From Clonostachys chloroleuca (Eukaryota > Ascomycota > Sordariomycetes > Hypocreales > Bionectriaceae), in NCBI GenBank assembly GCA_037952775.1, contig JBANAY010000003.1, forward strand, positions 5,828,001 through 5,892,000: DNA of 64,000 nt. Reading direction: 5' to 3'. Within the stretch, counting starts at the first letter, position 1. Every line of letters starts with the position of its first letter. The notes under the pieces were generated by a model. It ran no database searches. It was not told the DNA's origin and saw only the letters and a list, made by a program, of their open reading frames with translations. Shown here piece after piece: positions 43,324 through 55,317 of the stretch. Position numbers and translations under genes: made by a program.

Positions 43324-46106
43324 CTAACCGTGATGGTAGAGGCCCGCGATCCTGCGGTCAGCGTTGTTATACCCGTCATCATTAATAGGACTATAAGGCG
43401 CCCGCTCGACATGTATACTCCTCGCCGCGTTCTGCATGATGGTCAAGCCTCTCCTCAAGGTCATGCCACGCTTCGGGGCTGGGCCTGAAGCTGGAATTGG
43501 GGGTGGTCCGGCGGGCATCTGTACGGCAGAACCTCCGTAATAGGTGGTATCGTCATGCTGACCGGGGTAGTAACCGGGGTAGCCGGCGGTAGGGGCCTGG
43601 GAAGTAGCGGTAGGATCGTAGGGAGCAGCCTGAGGGCCAATGTTGTCTGAGTAGCCGCCTGCTGCGTAGCTGGCGTTGGGATCGTAAGCGGCGGTCGGTG
43701 CCATGCCCTGGGCTTGGTGGTTTGGTGCCCGGGAAGGTTCCATGCCTGGCTTTTGGCTCATCTCGATATCCTGGATCTCGGACCGTTTGATGTAAATCCG
43801 GGGAGGGTGTGGCAGATGGGTGATGATGAGGACAATAAAGTAAACAATCGTGACCGCGGGCAGCTGCCAAGGCGTGAGAAGGAAGGTACTGAGGTGCTTT
43901 ACGTTGGTGTGAAGGACTGGCACAAGACCGAGGCCAATGCCCATGAGGAAGACGACGATCACTCGGAACATGTTAAAAATAGACCATCCCTTTTGCTTGG
44001 AGAGGAGATGCATGGTCATGAGGAAAATGAGCACAACACCAGCGCTCACGAACAAGTACGTGAACTATTCACAATCAAGTTAGTTGGGCCCGCTGCCAGA
44101 AACAAAAGAATAGAAAGAGTTGGGCACTCACGACCAGTTCCTGTCGCTCCTGAGTCTGCTGAATTGCGGCCATCTCGGCATCCTGCCAATTGACAGAGGT
44201 TGCCGTCTGCTTTTCCTTCTTCGTGATGACGAGGCCGAATGCCTTGCTGATCGAGTTGAAAACCGAAGTCGTGATGGAAAGCACGCTATCAATCCAAGTT
44301 TGGTAGTCGTCGCTCTCTTTGCCCTCCACCCAGAGAGAGTCCGACAGTGAGGAGATGTTCTTGAAAACTTCCTCCATGCCCTTGGTATCCTTGCTGCCCT
44401 CCTCCACATCGGCGCCATACTTCTTCATGATATCAAAAGCTTCGTCGTGGAGAGCTTCGGCGACGTCGGCTGATTTGACAGGTGATTCTTCCAGGATTGA
44501 TTCCACAACCTTCAAGAGCTTGTTGCCGGCTTCATTATACGACTCAGTGGCTCGCCACCAAATCCCCCACTGACCACCGCCCTCGGCTAGCAGAACCAGC
44601 GCGGCATGGAACGGTAAGTGGATGAGTGTCCAGAAAGCCTGGCGGATGGGGGCGATATGGTTGTGGTGGTGCATCCAGTCGAAGTAAAGCTGGAAGGTGA
44701 TGTACAGGATGGCGGCAGAACAAATCAGAATACCGATCAAAGCAGGGGCTAGGGAAGAAGTCAGCTGCTGCCTCGCAACGGGGGAAGCAAAATACGCGTC
44801 TTGACTGTGTTATCACTTACACCAAGAGGTGGAGATGCCCTTCAGATAGGTATACTCGACAATCTTGGTCACGTTCTTCAAAAGGATGATGACACCTTCA
44901 CCGATGATGATAAGCGTCAAGAGGTTGAGTCGCTCGTTAAAGTGAGTTCCTTCGAAACTGAGAGTCTTGGAAAGGGTGGCATGAACAATGATGGAGAGGA
45001 GCTCCATCAAACCAATACCGTACCACACATACAACAGCTGCTGGTCCTCCTTCTTGTTCGAGACGATACCGGCAATAAGGTATCCAATAAAGGGCAGGAT
45101 GTGAAGAAGTACAGCGACGATGAGTGGCTTTCGGCTCCTGCGGTGGTGGCGAGCATGGAACAGAATCAAGCTGTACTGCAGAGCGAGCACCAGTCTCGAT
45201 AGAGCCAAAAAGAGTGCTACAACCATACTGTCAGCAACGGGTCGATCCCCTTTTACATCCAGCACTCAAAGTGCGTAGAACATGGTTCTTACAAGTGGCC
45301 TTGATAATGGGTCGAATCAAGGACTTTGAGTCAAAGGCAACACCAACAACGGCGAACCCAACCATGACGGCCAGGTGGCAGGCGCGGCAGAGTCGTGGTA
45401 TAATGCCATCCTGACCGAAACGAGCATCGAAAACTGTGGTGATGAACCAGGTGTTCCATAGCAGCCTGAACACAATTAGCTGGGTTCATGCGACCGTACT
45501 GAGATGGATAGCGAAGAACAAATATGTCGAAGGGAAAGAATAATCAGCCATTAAGTCACCACTTACAAGAAGAATCCCACGAACGATACCAGTGACCCTA
45601 ATGTGGTGATGGGATGTACCGTGGCAAAGACTGTGAGATTGGCGACGAACCACAAGTCGTAGAACAGCTGGACGAATGGGTCAGTGAGTGAACGGGCCAC
45701 GGCGGGCAACATCTTGATTTCTAGTTAATTACCTCTGATGTCGATGCAGCTTCTCGCTAAATTACCTCATAGTTAGCCCTCTGTCATTCTCATTGAGTTT
45801 GGCAATATCGAATGGCTCATGGGCGGCACCAATTGTGCAGCAGAGGGAAGATTCCAGACGTACCTTTGAGAACTGCAGGGGTGACTCCTCATCATCGTCC
45901 ACGGGCTTCAAATTGGCCGACTCGACAGAGGAGCTGTGATGGTGCTGGTGGTCGCCGCCGGACCCGATCAGGTGCTCGTCGTCCTCCTCGTCGTGCGTCT
46001 TCAGCGGGTTGTTGAAGAGACTCAATCGCGATGCGGCCATGCTAAAGGTGCCCGTCTTCTTGAGCTTGTGGCCTGCGGGGCCATCCTCGTGGTCGCTGCC
46101 CGCCAT
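43324..46106 (-). CDS. Low temperature requirement A (LtrA)-like polytopic membrane protein
   Basis: Seven exons (46106-45864, 45756-45733, 45667-45567, 45465-45293, 45216-44821, 44748-44132, 44064-43324) encode 764 aa with every phase consistent. Exon 2 is only 24 nt and supplies REAASTSE, immediately before LFYDLWFVANLTVF, the LtrA-family hallmark. A soluble acidic/His-rich N-terminus (HDEEDDEHLIG, HQHHHSSS) precedes roughly ten membrane segments. These include FAVVGVAFDSKSLIRP, ERLNLLTLIIIGEGVIIL and LIGILICSAAILYITF. The last 100 or so residues are cytosolic and Pro/Tyr/Gly rich. The bacterial LtrA is linked to growth at low temperature, but the transport function of fungal members is not known. 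Confidence 0.87.
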
Positions 46107-49100
46107 TGTCGCTGCTTCAGGGTGAAGGGAGTGAGTGTTCGGTCCAGCCCGGATGGCTCTTTGGTATTACCCAGGATCAAGCGATGCGAGACAGCGCTCT
46201 GAGGAACTGGAGAGACCCGAAAGGAAAGGGAAAAAGGCGGCAATGGCCAAGAAATGTATGAGGCGCGTCGGTAGTGTAAATATGTTCTCACCTCAGCACC
46301 AATCTCGTTTGCTAGGCTACTGCAGCATCCCGGCAACATCTGCCGTCCAAGTGCCTGTACACACCCGCATGAGAAGCCACAGCGGCAGGGGACAAGCAAA
46401 GAGACCGGTCTAGCTCTGGGCTGGGCTGGGCTGAGCTGGGGGAGAGGAGACCTGTGCGTGGAGCCTGAAAGTTAGGCCCAATACAAGCAGACGGATTGAA
46501 ATCTGCTCTGCCACGCAGCAGCTGGTGGAACCTGCCAAGCCTCACGTCAACTGTTAGAGAGAATAGTGCCTGTTTGTTTCCTGACCAAAGGTGTTGTCGC
46601 ACGCGGCTGTACAACCGAGCTGTAGAGGCTAGAGTCAGACCTGTGCCGTATCCCGACTGTGTATCACAGAGTGGCGAGCGCCATCTTCCCGAGAAGCAAT
46701 AGTCAGAGCACTGGCCAAGGCATTTTTGGGGTCAGCCGAGAGACCAGTGGAGTCATAGCTTCAACCTAAAGACCGCCAAGGTCCTCTGCCCTCCCCCATC
46801 CCAAGTCAGCCCTACCATGTCCTCGCCTTAACTTACGATCCGGCTCTTTGTTCCAGGCTTTGGGGAGACACGCACTACGGTGAATCATTAATCAGCGGAG
46901 GAGGGAGCTGTGTCCCTGCAAGTGAAGCATGTCAGTGTCAGCAATGGTCCCACCGGTGTACGAATACTTCATGCCTCCAGACCATCTGGCCCTAAGCTGC
47001 CAGTATTGATGGTCTGGACTCTTTAGCGTTCAGCCCCCGGCAGCTCGTCTGAAGAGGGAAAGGCTGTCAGGGGATACTACAGGCTGGGGCTATGTGGTTG
47101 GTTTCTATTATTACCACAGGGCTTGAGCACGTATCATTTCCTCCACCCAGATAAGTGATTTTTCTGGGGTCTACCGGCAATGCATTCTTCTCCAATGCCT
47201 ATTTTCCCCTCTCCTCCCCTGTGTCTCAGGCACTCATTTTACCACAGGCTCACAGCCCATTTCACTCAGCCCCCTCCACAAGCACTGGACCCCAAATATA
47301 GCAGCGGCTCGGGTGATCCGATCATTGAATATTGATCTACTCCATGCTCCCAAGATTACTCGAACAAGCATGAGATCTATTTGGCTAGTAGCCCGATCCC
47401 ATCCTCAAAGCCGAACACCCGGGCTGTAAGCATGCCCATTCCAAGAGCCCCGGGAGCGTAAGCACCAAGATAGCCAGCCACCTTCGGGGCCCCTGAAAAT
47501 TTGCAAAAGAGGGAAGAGGCCATCAGTAGAACGGCCCCCACAGAACACATTCAAAATCTGACAGGACAAGGCAAGCCAGGTCCTAATAAACGCGTACCTC
47601 AAGGCAGCATCGTGGATCTACCATTGGATAGTCACCCGCTCAGTCAGCATTCCTGACACGCGAGCTAATGAGCAGGTCCGTGATGTGCCGCACTCCCGTC
47701 AGGCCTTCGCTGTGGCTGTCGTGATGGCACTGACAGCGATCGGCAGCCATTCCCATCGCAACCTGCACCGAAGAGGCGATATGGCCGGGGGATCGTGGCA
47801 CTACTGCTTTGTCCAATCATCATCGGGAATGGACGCACGTGGGCTGCTTCTTCACTCGAAGACTCGACAGCATATGTCATCTTTTCCGTCCCTCATACGA
47901 ACAGCATGAAGTTGAGGATCTTGGGTTGGCTGTGGCCGCGTGCGCCCCCTGCTTCCTCCTCTCCCTACCACTTTCTTCACCGCTGCGGGCCAACACCCAA
48001 ATTCAAGCCTAATGTTTTTGCTTTCTCTTGAATCAAGAAACGGCCCCATATCATTTAAGCATGTTCCAAGCTTCAACGCCCCCCGGTGCCATGCCACCTT
48101 ACTAGCTTTAGAAGATTGTTTGCGACGTGTGCCCAACGCCAAGATCGCAACTCCATTCGACAGTCACAGATCCTGCAGCCAAGTAAAATGCTTGGCAATT
48201 GAAGTGGGCGTCGATTGGGCTCAGGGTGTGTTATTTTAGTGTTTTGACTCGTACCGATGTGGCTCCCGGGCTGATTGCTAGCAAATTTGCAGGCATTTTG
48301 ATGAACAACCAGCATCGGTGGCCAACAACTTGAGTATTTATCTTCAAAATTGGCAATAATGGCACAATGCTGCACAGTGGAAGACAGGAATATTTAATTT
48401 GGTGCATTTTGATAGTTTCAATAGCTGTAGGGGTGATTTTGACTGCGCACGTGATGCATTTCGGAGGCAAACTTGCATGTAGATACCAGCCAAGTCATGC
48501 ATCATGTATCAGAAAAGTGCATATTTCATATCCCCAACCATTTTTCATTGATGCGAGATGATTGAAATGACTCCAGTGAGAATGTGCCTCGCAATCAATC
48601 TCTACTATGAGTTCCATCTGCCTTTTATACAACTATCACGGAACGCTTTCCGAATGTAGCAATATCACCTACACGTCTGATGCTACGCTGGATACAAATG
48701 CGAGACAGAGCCTTATTTTTCTCTTGAAATACACTAACCCTTCTTTCTCTATGTTTTCCATGATCGTTTTCATTGTTACCTTTGATGTCTGAGGTGAGTT
48801 ACGGGTCTTGATCATCCTCCTTCGGATCTGATGGTTCGTACATATGAGTCTCTCAAGGTGTAAACACCGGGCAAGACGCCAAAGTCAAGACTATGTTTGT
48901 CAGTGGCAGTCTTCTAATTCGGAAAGACCCCTGGTAAAAAGCATTCTTATCCAAACGACATTGCAAGGTGATTATTCAGAGTGTCTTGGCAAACACCACG
49001 GACTGCTTCGTGCACTACAATTACACGTTGAGATCTCCCCCGAGGATTCAATCATGAGGCAGCTAAGAGGATTTTGAACTCGATTGCATTCTTAGTAGTC

Positions 49101-49556
49101 ATTGGTTGACATGTCAGGTCCGTGGGACCACTAAAGATTGCTGGATCAACGAAGGAGATGGCGGGTAATGGCTCAATTACATTATTGTTTGATTTTCATT
49201 CTCTGTACTTAACTTAGGCATCAAGCTACTTGGGCCAAATAACGACTTCAATTGTGATTCCCAAGCCTCAAACTGGACTCTCCGCGGTCGATGTGGTCCA
49301 TGGTTCGCTCTGGCCTATTCACCGGTCCTTATTTTGTTTTTCCATTATATCAGCTTACAAACATAACAGCAAGAAGATATATGTGTCCGATATCGTGAAG
49401 ATCTGGAACTCCTTCGTAGGGGATACAGCCCACGTAACAAAAGCAGGTCAATCTAGCATTCAGACCCGGGTGGCTGAGTGCTGCGGTACTAGACAGAACA
49501 AAAGTTCAGTTACCGAAAGCTAACGGGTAACATAAAGACGATCATTCTCGACCAGC
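46107..49556. other. Large intergenic region, about 3.4 kb
   Basis: Lies between the 5' end of the LtrA-like gene and the 3' end of the ArAE gene. Small frames at 46135, 47405, 47685, 48607 and 49230 lack family resemblance or splice support. No tRNA, LTR or transposase motif was found by eye. It could contain long UTRs, a noncoding RNA or decayed sequence. Confidence 0.4.
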
Positions 49557-52500
49557 TCAAGCATCCTCCCACTGGCGAACATGATGACACTCCCCTAATG
49601 CCTGCTTCAAGTGTATGACGAGATCATCGATAGTTGAGAGGAACTTCAGATACGCAGACATGGCCACGCAGTAGCGACGATAATTCTCATCACGGACCAA
49701 GGACTTAGTCAACATCTGACTGCCATGTTTAAGGCGCCACGTATCATAAAACTGGCGGATGAGCGGCGTTGGCAATCTTTCGGGGAGGGGAGCTCCGGTC
49801 AGCAGGCTCTGCTCCACGATGCTGAGAACGGCCATGACATCGCCCACAACACGGTCATCCAAGACTCCGAAAGTCTGGGACAGCCTGTCTTGGAGGTTCT
49901 CTGGGAGCGACGAAGAAAGACTGAGCAGTCTTCTCAGGGCTTGGTTCATCGATTGACAGTGAGCCTGAACGCCTTTCAGGATCGTTTGGTTGAACGGGCC
50001 TGTGGTCAGCTCAAACTGAAGCAACCCAATCATCTCATTCAAGGTCAGCAATGACTCCCCGACATCCAGAGAGATCTCCTCGGCGACAGCACCCAGCGGG
50101 CTGTGCTGCCCATTTCGGCCCCAGTGCGAGAGAAGCAACGCGTAATGGTCTGAGAGCGTCCTGACGCAGGCAGAGAGGCTCTTGCAGACATGTTTGGTAG
50201 CCGATGGGGGCCGTGGGAAAATCTGCACAACGGTCGCTGCCGCGAACCCAATCAAGACGGTGACGACACGTTTCCAGAATGCGACATAACCAACCCCGGG
50301 CAGGCCATACTGCTGACCGAGATGGTGGTGATCGAAGCTGAAGCCAACGACGAGAACGAAAGTTGCGCCGAGCAGGATGGTGGCTTTCATCCAAACAGGT
50401 GGCAAGTAAAGGCGCAGCCACATGATTATGAAGATCATCAGAGCCGTGCTTGCGCCCAAACCATACGGGTTGCCTGATCCATTTCCGGAACCCATGTACC
50501 ATGCGATCATACCCATCACTCCTCCAATGATAGTGGCCATGCTACGAGTGACGAGGGAGAAGGTAAAGTCTGCCATGTACACCAGGATGGCTGTCTGCGC
50601 AGTAATGACAGCCCATATCCCTTTCTCTCGGTAGAAGAAGCCGGCAGTTTGCGGGATGGCCGCTGGTATCGCCGTGGCGATGGTGACAATCACCATCCGA
50701 AGGGCATACATGCCAGAAGGGTTGAACAGCCACTTGTATGTAGCTACAAGTACACGGGCGAGAGCGTTTCGTGAGCGTGCTGATGCACTGCCATAACCAC
50801 TACTCAGCTTGAGGCGTCGGTATGCTTCCTTGGCGTCATCCTCGAGCGATGTCGGTTCCTTGACCGAGTCAGGGTCTACCTCGGGGTCGTTGAAGTCGCC
50901 GGAGACGGGGACCGTTGCTTTGCCATTGAACAGCCAGGAAAATGCGTATCGGAGGCCGGTTGGGAACCACATTCGGGTCGTCTTTCGCTCATTCATCAGG
51001 CGGAGGATGTGGCGAAGCAACTTCTCCATCGTGGTCGCCGCAACCAGAATCCGTTCTTCAACAACCATGGCGAGGATGATGCCCTTGAGAGCCGGAGGAC
51101 CGAGGCTCCAGGATGCTTTGAGGTCGCCATTCTCGTCAAAAATATCAGAGTATGCCTCAAGGACCCCTTCGGTCGTGTCCTTGACGCAGGTTGCGCGAGC
51201 AGCCGACAATGTCACCAACGTTGTTTCGATCTGCTGTGTCAAGTCATCAAACTGCTGTTGCGAGGTTTTCCTAATCCATCGGCAACTATTAACAGCCTGG
51301 ATGCAACGACCACTCAATAAGACAGATTCCGAGCAAGCTCCCAGTAGATCGGCCGTCGTATTCCTGAGTGCCTCGAGGGCGTTGACATCCATTTCGTGTC
51401 GCTCGGGGCTCTTGAACGCTTCCATGATATGCGCATTCTCCATCATCTCGCGGTGCCCGGCAGTTAGTTCCTCTCCGTTCTTCTCCCCCTCCTTCTTCGC
51501 TTCTGCATCCTCTCCAGAATCGGAGGTCTCGTCACGCGCAGCAAACTTTTCAAACTTCTCGTTGGAAGTGACCCACGCGATATGGATATCAAGCAGCGAG
51601 AGGCTGGCTACCATGGCTTCGCGGACAGATCCCTGGAGCTCCTTGATATCCTCCGCGCCCCAGCGACAACGAGAAAAGTCAAGTGGGAGGAAGCCGATTG
51701 TCGGCAGCATCATCTTGTACAGCCCGATCATCCTCGCCTTGGCACCAACCAGCTGCTCTAGTGGCACTTTATCACTCCCAAGTCGCCTCCGCAACGCGTC
51801 CAAAGGTGTCTCAACTGTCGCGACAAGCTTACCCATCGTGTCGAGTACAGCATACGACGTCGACGTGGGGAAGAAGAGGAGGCAGCAGACCGCGCCGATG
51901 CCAACCCCAATGGCTCCAGGCTCGATGAGCAGCTCCCCGATGCTTGCGGCGAATTTGGGCAGCGTGGGCCCGAACAGCAAGAAGATGTCCACTGCGATGG
52001 TGCCGAAGAGCTGCGTGAGCGTGAGCTTGGGGTTGCTGCACCGCAGCCGCGCCATCACGTAGATGAACACGCAGACCATGACGTAGAACACGGCAGTGAC
52101 GCGCGCATCGAGCATGAACCCATCACGGACGAGGATCAGCTGCTCCCACGCGACGCTCTGCCCCGAATTCTGGGCCGCGGTGGTCGCCGCCTGCTGCAGC
52201 GCCTGCAGCTTGGCCGCCGTCTCCTCGTCGGAGCGCACGGCCAGCGCGGCCTTCATGGTGAGGAGGCCCCATGCCCAGGCCAGGCACATGCCCGCGAGCA
52301 GCGAGAGGGAGCCGAGCAGGTAGATGAAGAGGATGCTGGCGGGAGGGACGATGAAGAGGACCAGCGCGGCGAAGAAGGTCGCCTGGCCCGTCGTGCCTAG
52401 GACCGGAGTGATGAAGGTGAGTATCATCGCCACCCAGGCGGCGATGCAGCAGCGGGTGAAGATCTTGAAGTCGGAGACATTGAAGTGGTTCAGCCACGAC

Positions 52501-52577
52501 GGCAGACTCGGTCGTCGATGTACAGCAGTCGACTCCTTCGTGGGCGTGTTTTGCCCATCAGGGCTGCCTCCAGACAT
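49557..52577 (-). CDS. ArAE/FUSC-type large membrane protein (DUF2421, BRE4-like)
   Basis: A single 1006-codon exon starts at ATG 52577. The N-terminal ArAE-like domain (about residues 30-330) has repeated helices, such as FFAALVLFIVPPASILFIYLLGSLSLLAG and YVMVCVFIYVMARL. A soluble stretch with a Glu/Lys-rich linker (about 345-380) follows. A second FUSC-like helical bundle comes next (MVIVTIATAIPAAIPQTAGFFY, AVITAQTAILVYMADFTFSLVTR, TALMIFIIMWLRLYLPPVWMKATI). A C-terminal soluble DUF2421-type domain ends the protein. Plant and bacterial relatives export aromatic acids or organic anions, and the yeast relative Bre4 affects brefeldin A sensitivity. It is probably an endomembrane or plasma-membrane anion transporter. 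A long plus-strand ORF opposite it (50809-52062) is a shadow. Confidence 0.93.
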   Translation of the reverse strand: MSGGSPDGQNTPTKESTAVHRRPSLPSWLNHFNVSDFKIFTRCCIAAWVAMILTFITPVLGTTGQATFFAALVLFIVPPASILFIYLLGSLSLLAGMCLAWAWGLLTMKAALAVRSDEETAAKLQALQQAATTAAQNSGQSVAWEQLILVRDGFMLDARVTAVFYVMVCVFIYVMARLRCSNPKLTLTQLFGTIAVDIFLLFGPTLPKFAASIGELLIEPGAIGVGIGAVCCLLFFPTSTSYAVLDTMGKLVATVETPLDALRRRLGSDKVPLEQLVGAKARMIGLYKMMLPTIGFLPLDFSRCRWGAEDIKELQGSVREAMVASLSLLDIHIAWVTSNEKFEKFAARDETSDSGEDAEAKKEGEKNGEELTAGHREMMENAHIMEAFKSPERHEMDVNALEALRNTTADLLGACSESVLLSGRCIQAVNSCRWIRKTSQQQFDDLTQQIETTLVTLSAARATCVKDTTEGVLEAYSDIFDENGDLKASWSLGPPALKGIILAMVVEERILVAATTMEKLLRHILRLMNERKTTRMWFPTGLRYAFSWLFNGKATVPVSGDFNDPEVDPDSVKEPTSLEDDAKEAYRRLKLSSGYGSASARSRNALARVLVATYKWLFNPSGMYALRMVIVTIATAIPAAIPQTAGFFYREKGIWAVITAQTAILVYMADFTFSLVTRSMATIIGGVMGMIAWYMGSGNGSGNPYGLGASTALMIFIIMWLRLYLPPVWMKATILLGATFVLVVGFSFDHHHLGQQYGLPGVGYVAFWKRVVTVLIGFAAATVVQIFPRPPSATKHVCKSLSACVRTLSDHYALLLSHWGRNGQHSPLGAVAEEISLDVGESLLTLNEMIGLLQFELTTGPFNQTILKGVQAHCQSMNQALRRLLSLSSSLPENLQDRLSQTFGVLDDRVVGDVMAVLSIVEQSLLTGAPLPERLPTPLIRQFYDTWRLKHGSQMLTKSLVRDENYRRYCVAMSAYLKFLSTIDDLVIHLKQALGECHHVRQWEDA

Positions 52578-55317
52578 GGCGATTGCTGGTCAGATGAGGC
52601 GGCTGGTGATGTTGGAGCTTGGAAAAGACAAGAGACGGCGCGTCGGGCATCGCTAATGGCTCCCGAGGCATCCATCAATTCGATTGGAGGAGCAGGAATT
52701 TCACTGCATCGCGGACGGAACACGGATCCTTAGTGCTGTGAAGGATGGATTTAGCTGCATTGGTGCGTGCCGTGGATCACTAGAGATTGCCACTGGATCA
52801 AGAACGAGCTTTGGCTGGGTCTATTCCGTCTTGGACCAGTTCCTGAGCATCATTACTGCATTCTGCGGCTGAAATTGTTCATGCTTTGGCTTTGTCACAG
52901 GCTGGTCATATTCCTTGAAATTTGTCATGCCGCCACTCCCTACTTTCTGCGGAGGCAAAACAAACACCTCTGATATTTCTCCCCATACTCTGATTTAATC
53001 TGGATTCGGAGAGCCAGCCCTAGGAATAAAGCTGGAAAAATGATGGGCGGATCTTTAACTCAAATTCAAATCATTTGCTGCATCCACCAAGAGCCGACAG
53101 ACTCCACAGACTTGCCGGCTAGCTATTTGACAAGGGAGCTACTTGCTCCCTGTAGAATGTTACCCTTATATAGCAGCCTGTCTCAGTTTGAAATTTGAAA
53201 TAAAATTTACGAGTTTGGCCTGCCCGTACACATCGCGCTGCTCTCACATTTCATCCATCCCCAGTCAGCCATCCCTCTTCCAAGGATCGCGGTCGCGTGC
53301 TCGGCTTGCGGAAAAAAGCTGATCGGGCCCTGAACGACCCGAGTGCCGATATCTTCCAGGTGACAGCCCAAGATGTGCTTCGCGTATCCTGGATTCTCGG
53401 GTCTGTCGATCCCGCCTGCAGCGTGCCACTGATGCAACGTGGTCCGTAGAGGCGTCACCTAGCAAGGGCATGTGCATTGCCAAGTGCTTTATCTACTGCC
53501 ATCTGCTGCGACGGAAATCTGCCCGGGATTGAGATGAAGATGAGTAACTCCGCAGCATTGAGAACCCATGTCCAAATCTGCCAGCGCGGAAAATGTACCC
53601 ACCCGCCAGAAGCATGTGAATGTCAGGGTTTGTTTGTTTTTCCTGAAAACGTCTGATAAACGCCTCGGTGATGAAGTCCAACACGTCATGCTATCACTGT
53701 AGGGCTGTGACACGATGCCGACTCTTCCGATCGAGACTTTCTGCAAGGTTGGTTGAACAAGCTGATCTTACACTCAATAATGATAAGCAACATCTACTTG
53801 ATCATCGCGCAGTCAAAGTGCAGCCATGTCAGTTAAAACCTCATAAATAGATTCGCCAGAGAAAAAATATTTCTTAGAAAACCTTGTATTATCAATAATT
53901 CCACGCATCAGCGAGAGAATGCCCGAGAATTGGATCATATGTTGGATGGCAGACGGAGCGTAGTAGTGTAGGGTAGCTTGCTTGAGTCTGGGTCCAGGAC
54001 TTGTCCCAACTTACGACGAAAATTGGTTATGAACGGTTGCGTGGCCCAATGGCAAGACAGTTGACTACGAATCAGAAGATTGTGGGTTCTCCCCACCGTG
54101 ACATTTGATTTTTGCTTTCTTTCCCCCTCTCCCTAATTTTTTTTGTATTAAAAGGGTACCCCTGGTCAATGAACTAGGGATGCGGACTTTGCCCTGACAG
54201 TTCGGTTGGCCTTGGCATAATAGCGCTGGTGACTGCCATCACAAGCTGAGTGAGGCCTTCCACATTGTTTTTCATTCAGACGCGAGCCTCAGTTCGTTGG
54301 ATCACATGATCCCACGAGTTCTGGAGTATCCGGCCGCGCATCAGGTTGATTGATCAACGTAGAGCCTGAAATTCCCGCGTCAACGGCGTACGGGAAAATG
54401 CGGAATTCCCGAAGCAAGGTAGCACAGTAAGCTTTCATATGACCAACATGTGAGCCTCCTGCAACATGTCATTTTCCAGCGGGAAGCTCCCGCATTTCAC
54501 TCCAATCAGCACAGATGGTGGCTTGACCATTACTTCTACGGAATGATGGACAGAGAGCATATCGACATAATTCTCCACCTATTCTGGACTCGCTTTTGGC
54601 TTCCCTCAAGTTGTTTCGGAACCCACAGCCGTCGATAGGATTGGGACACCCAAGGCAACGCTTATCATCAAGGTTAATACTCAATACTTACATAACTTAC
54701 ACAGCCTTATACATGGTACGTGGAATGGTTCCATTTTTACAAATGGCAAGATTAAGAATAGACAGGGCACGTAGAAGTCGGGCTGTCTCGTAAGGCCGCT
54801 AGAAAAGTGCCGAGGAAGGACAGGGGTGTTTGTCAATAAGAAGTGGCCCTGGCGTCAGGTAGCGGGTAGGGATTCGGAATTCATGTCAGGCCGATCATGC
54901 TAGAATGGAATTGCTATCGACTTTTTATTGACTACGCCATTGAGATTCGTGTGTCTTCACGAAGTAATTCCGTATTATAGCGGGTCTTTCCGGTATACAG
55001 GCCATGGACTGGCAGACGTGGCGTGGAACAGACGGTGACGATATGATGGGCCAAATTGCCATCACATGTCTGCAGGCTATGACTGGGGCAGAGCCTCAGC
55101 AGTTATATCGGAATCTCGGGTCGCCCAGCAGATTCTGGGATGGTATAAGTAGCCAGTGGCGGACCCATGGCTGAAGATCTAGGTGGGCGATGAATATTTG
55201 CAGACAGCAACAACGTCGACAACGATTTCATTTCTACATGGATTATACCACGTGATTATTCGAGCAGCCTCCTTTTTACCAACCAATTAACCAACTGATA
55301 AGACCCCTTTGCCCAAT
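52578..55317. other. Large intergenic region, about 2.7 kb, with a tRNA relic
   Basis: Divergent spacer between the ArAE and MFS genes. Apart from the degenerate tRNA-Arg at 54035-54103 I see only short chance frames. The stretch after the tRNA is pyrimidine-rich with a T-run at about 54138-54145. Confidence 0.45.
54035..54103 (+). tRNA. Probable degenerate tRNA-Arg (ACG)
   Basis: The segment has tRNA order: acceptor ggttgcg, TG, D-arm gcccaatgg, anticodon loop CTACGAA (anticodon ACG, Arg), variable agatt, T-stem gtggg/cccac, and 3' acceptor cgtgaca. It resembles fungal tRNA-Arg(ACG). Several positions are damaged, however. The first acceptor pair is G-A, the D-stem has a C-A mismatch, and the anticodon stem has a G-A mismatch. 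The T-loop has only six bases and has lost the TTCGA core of the B-box. A TTTTT follows at about 54109. It is probably a pseudogene or the tRNA-like head of a short element rather than a working tRNA. Confidence 0.5.

Noticed and set aside
50809..52062. 417-codon plus-strand ORF
   Set aside because: Lies wholly antisense to the intact 1006-codon ArAE/FUSC gene; Ser/Arg-rich composition typical of a shadow frame.
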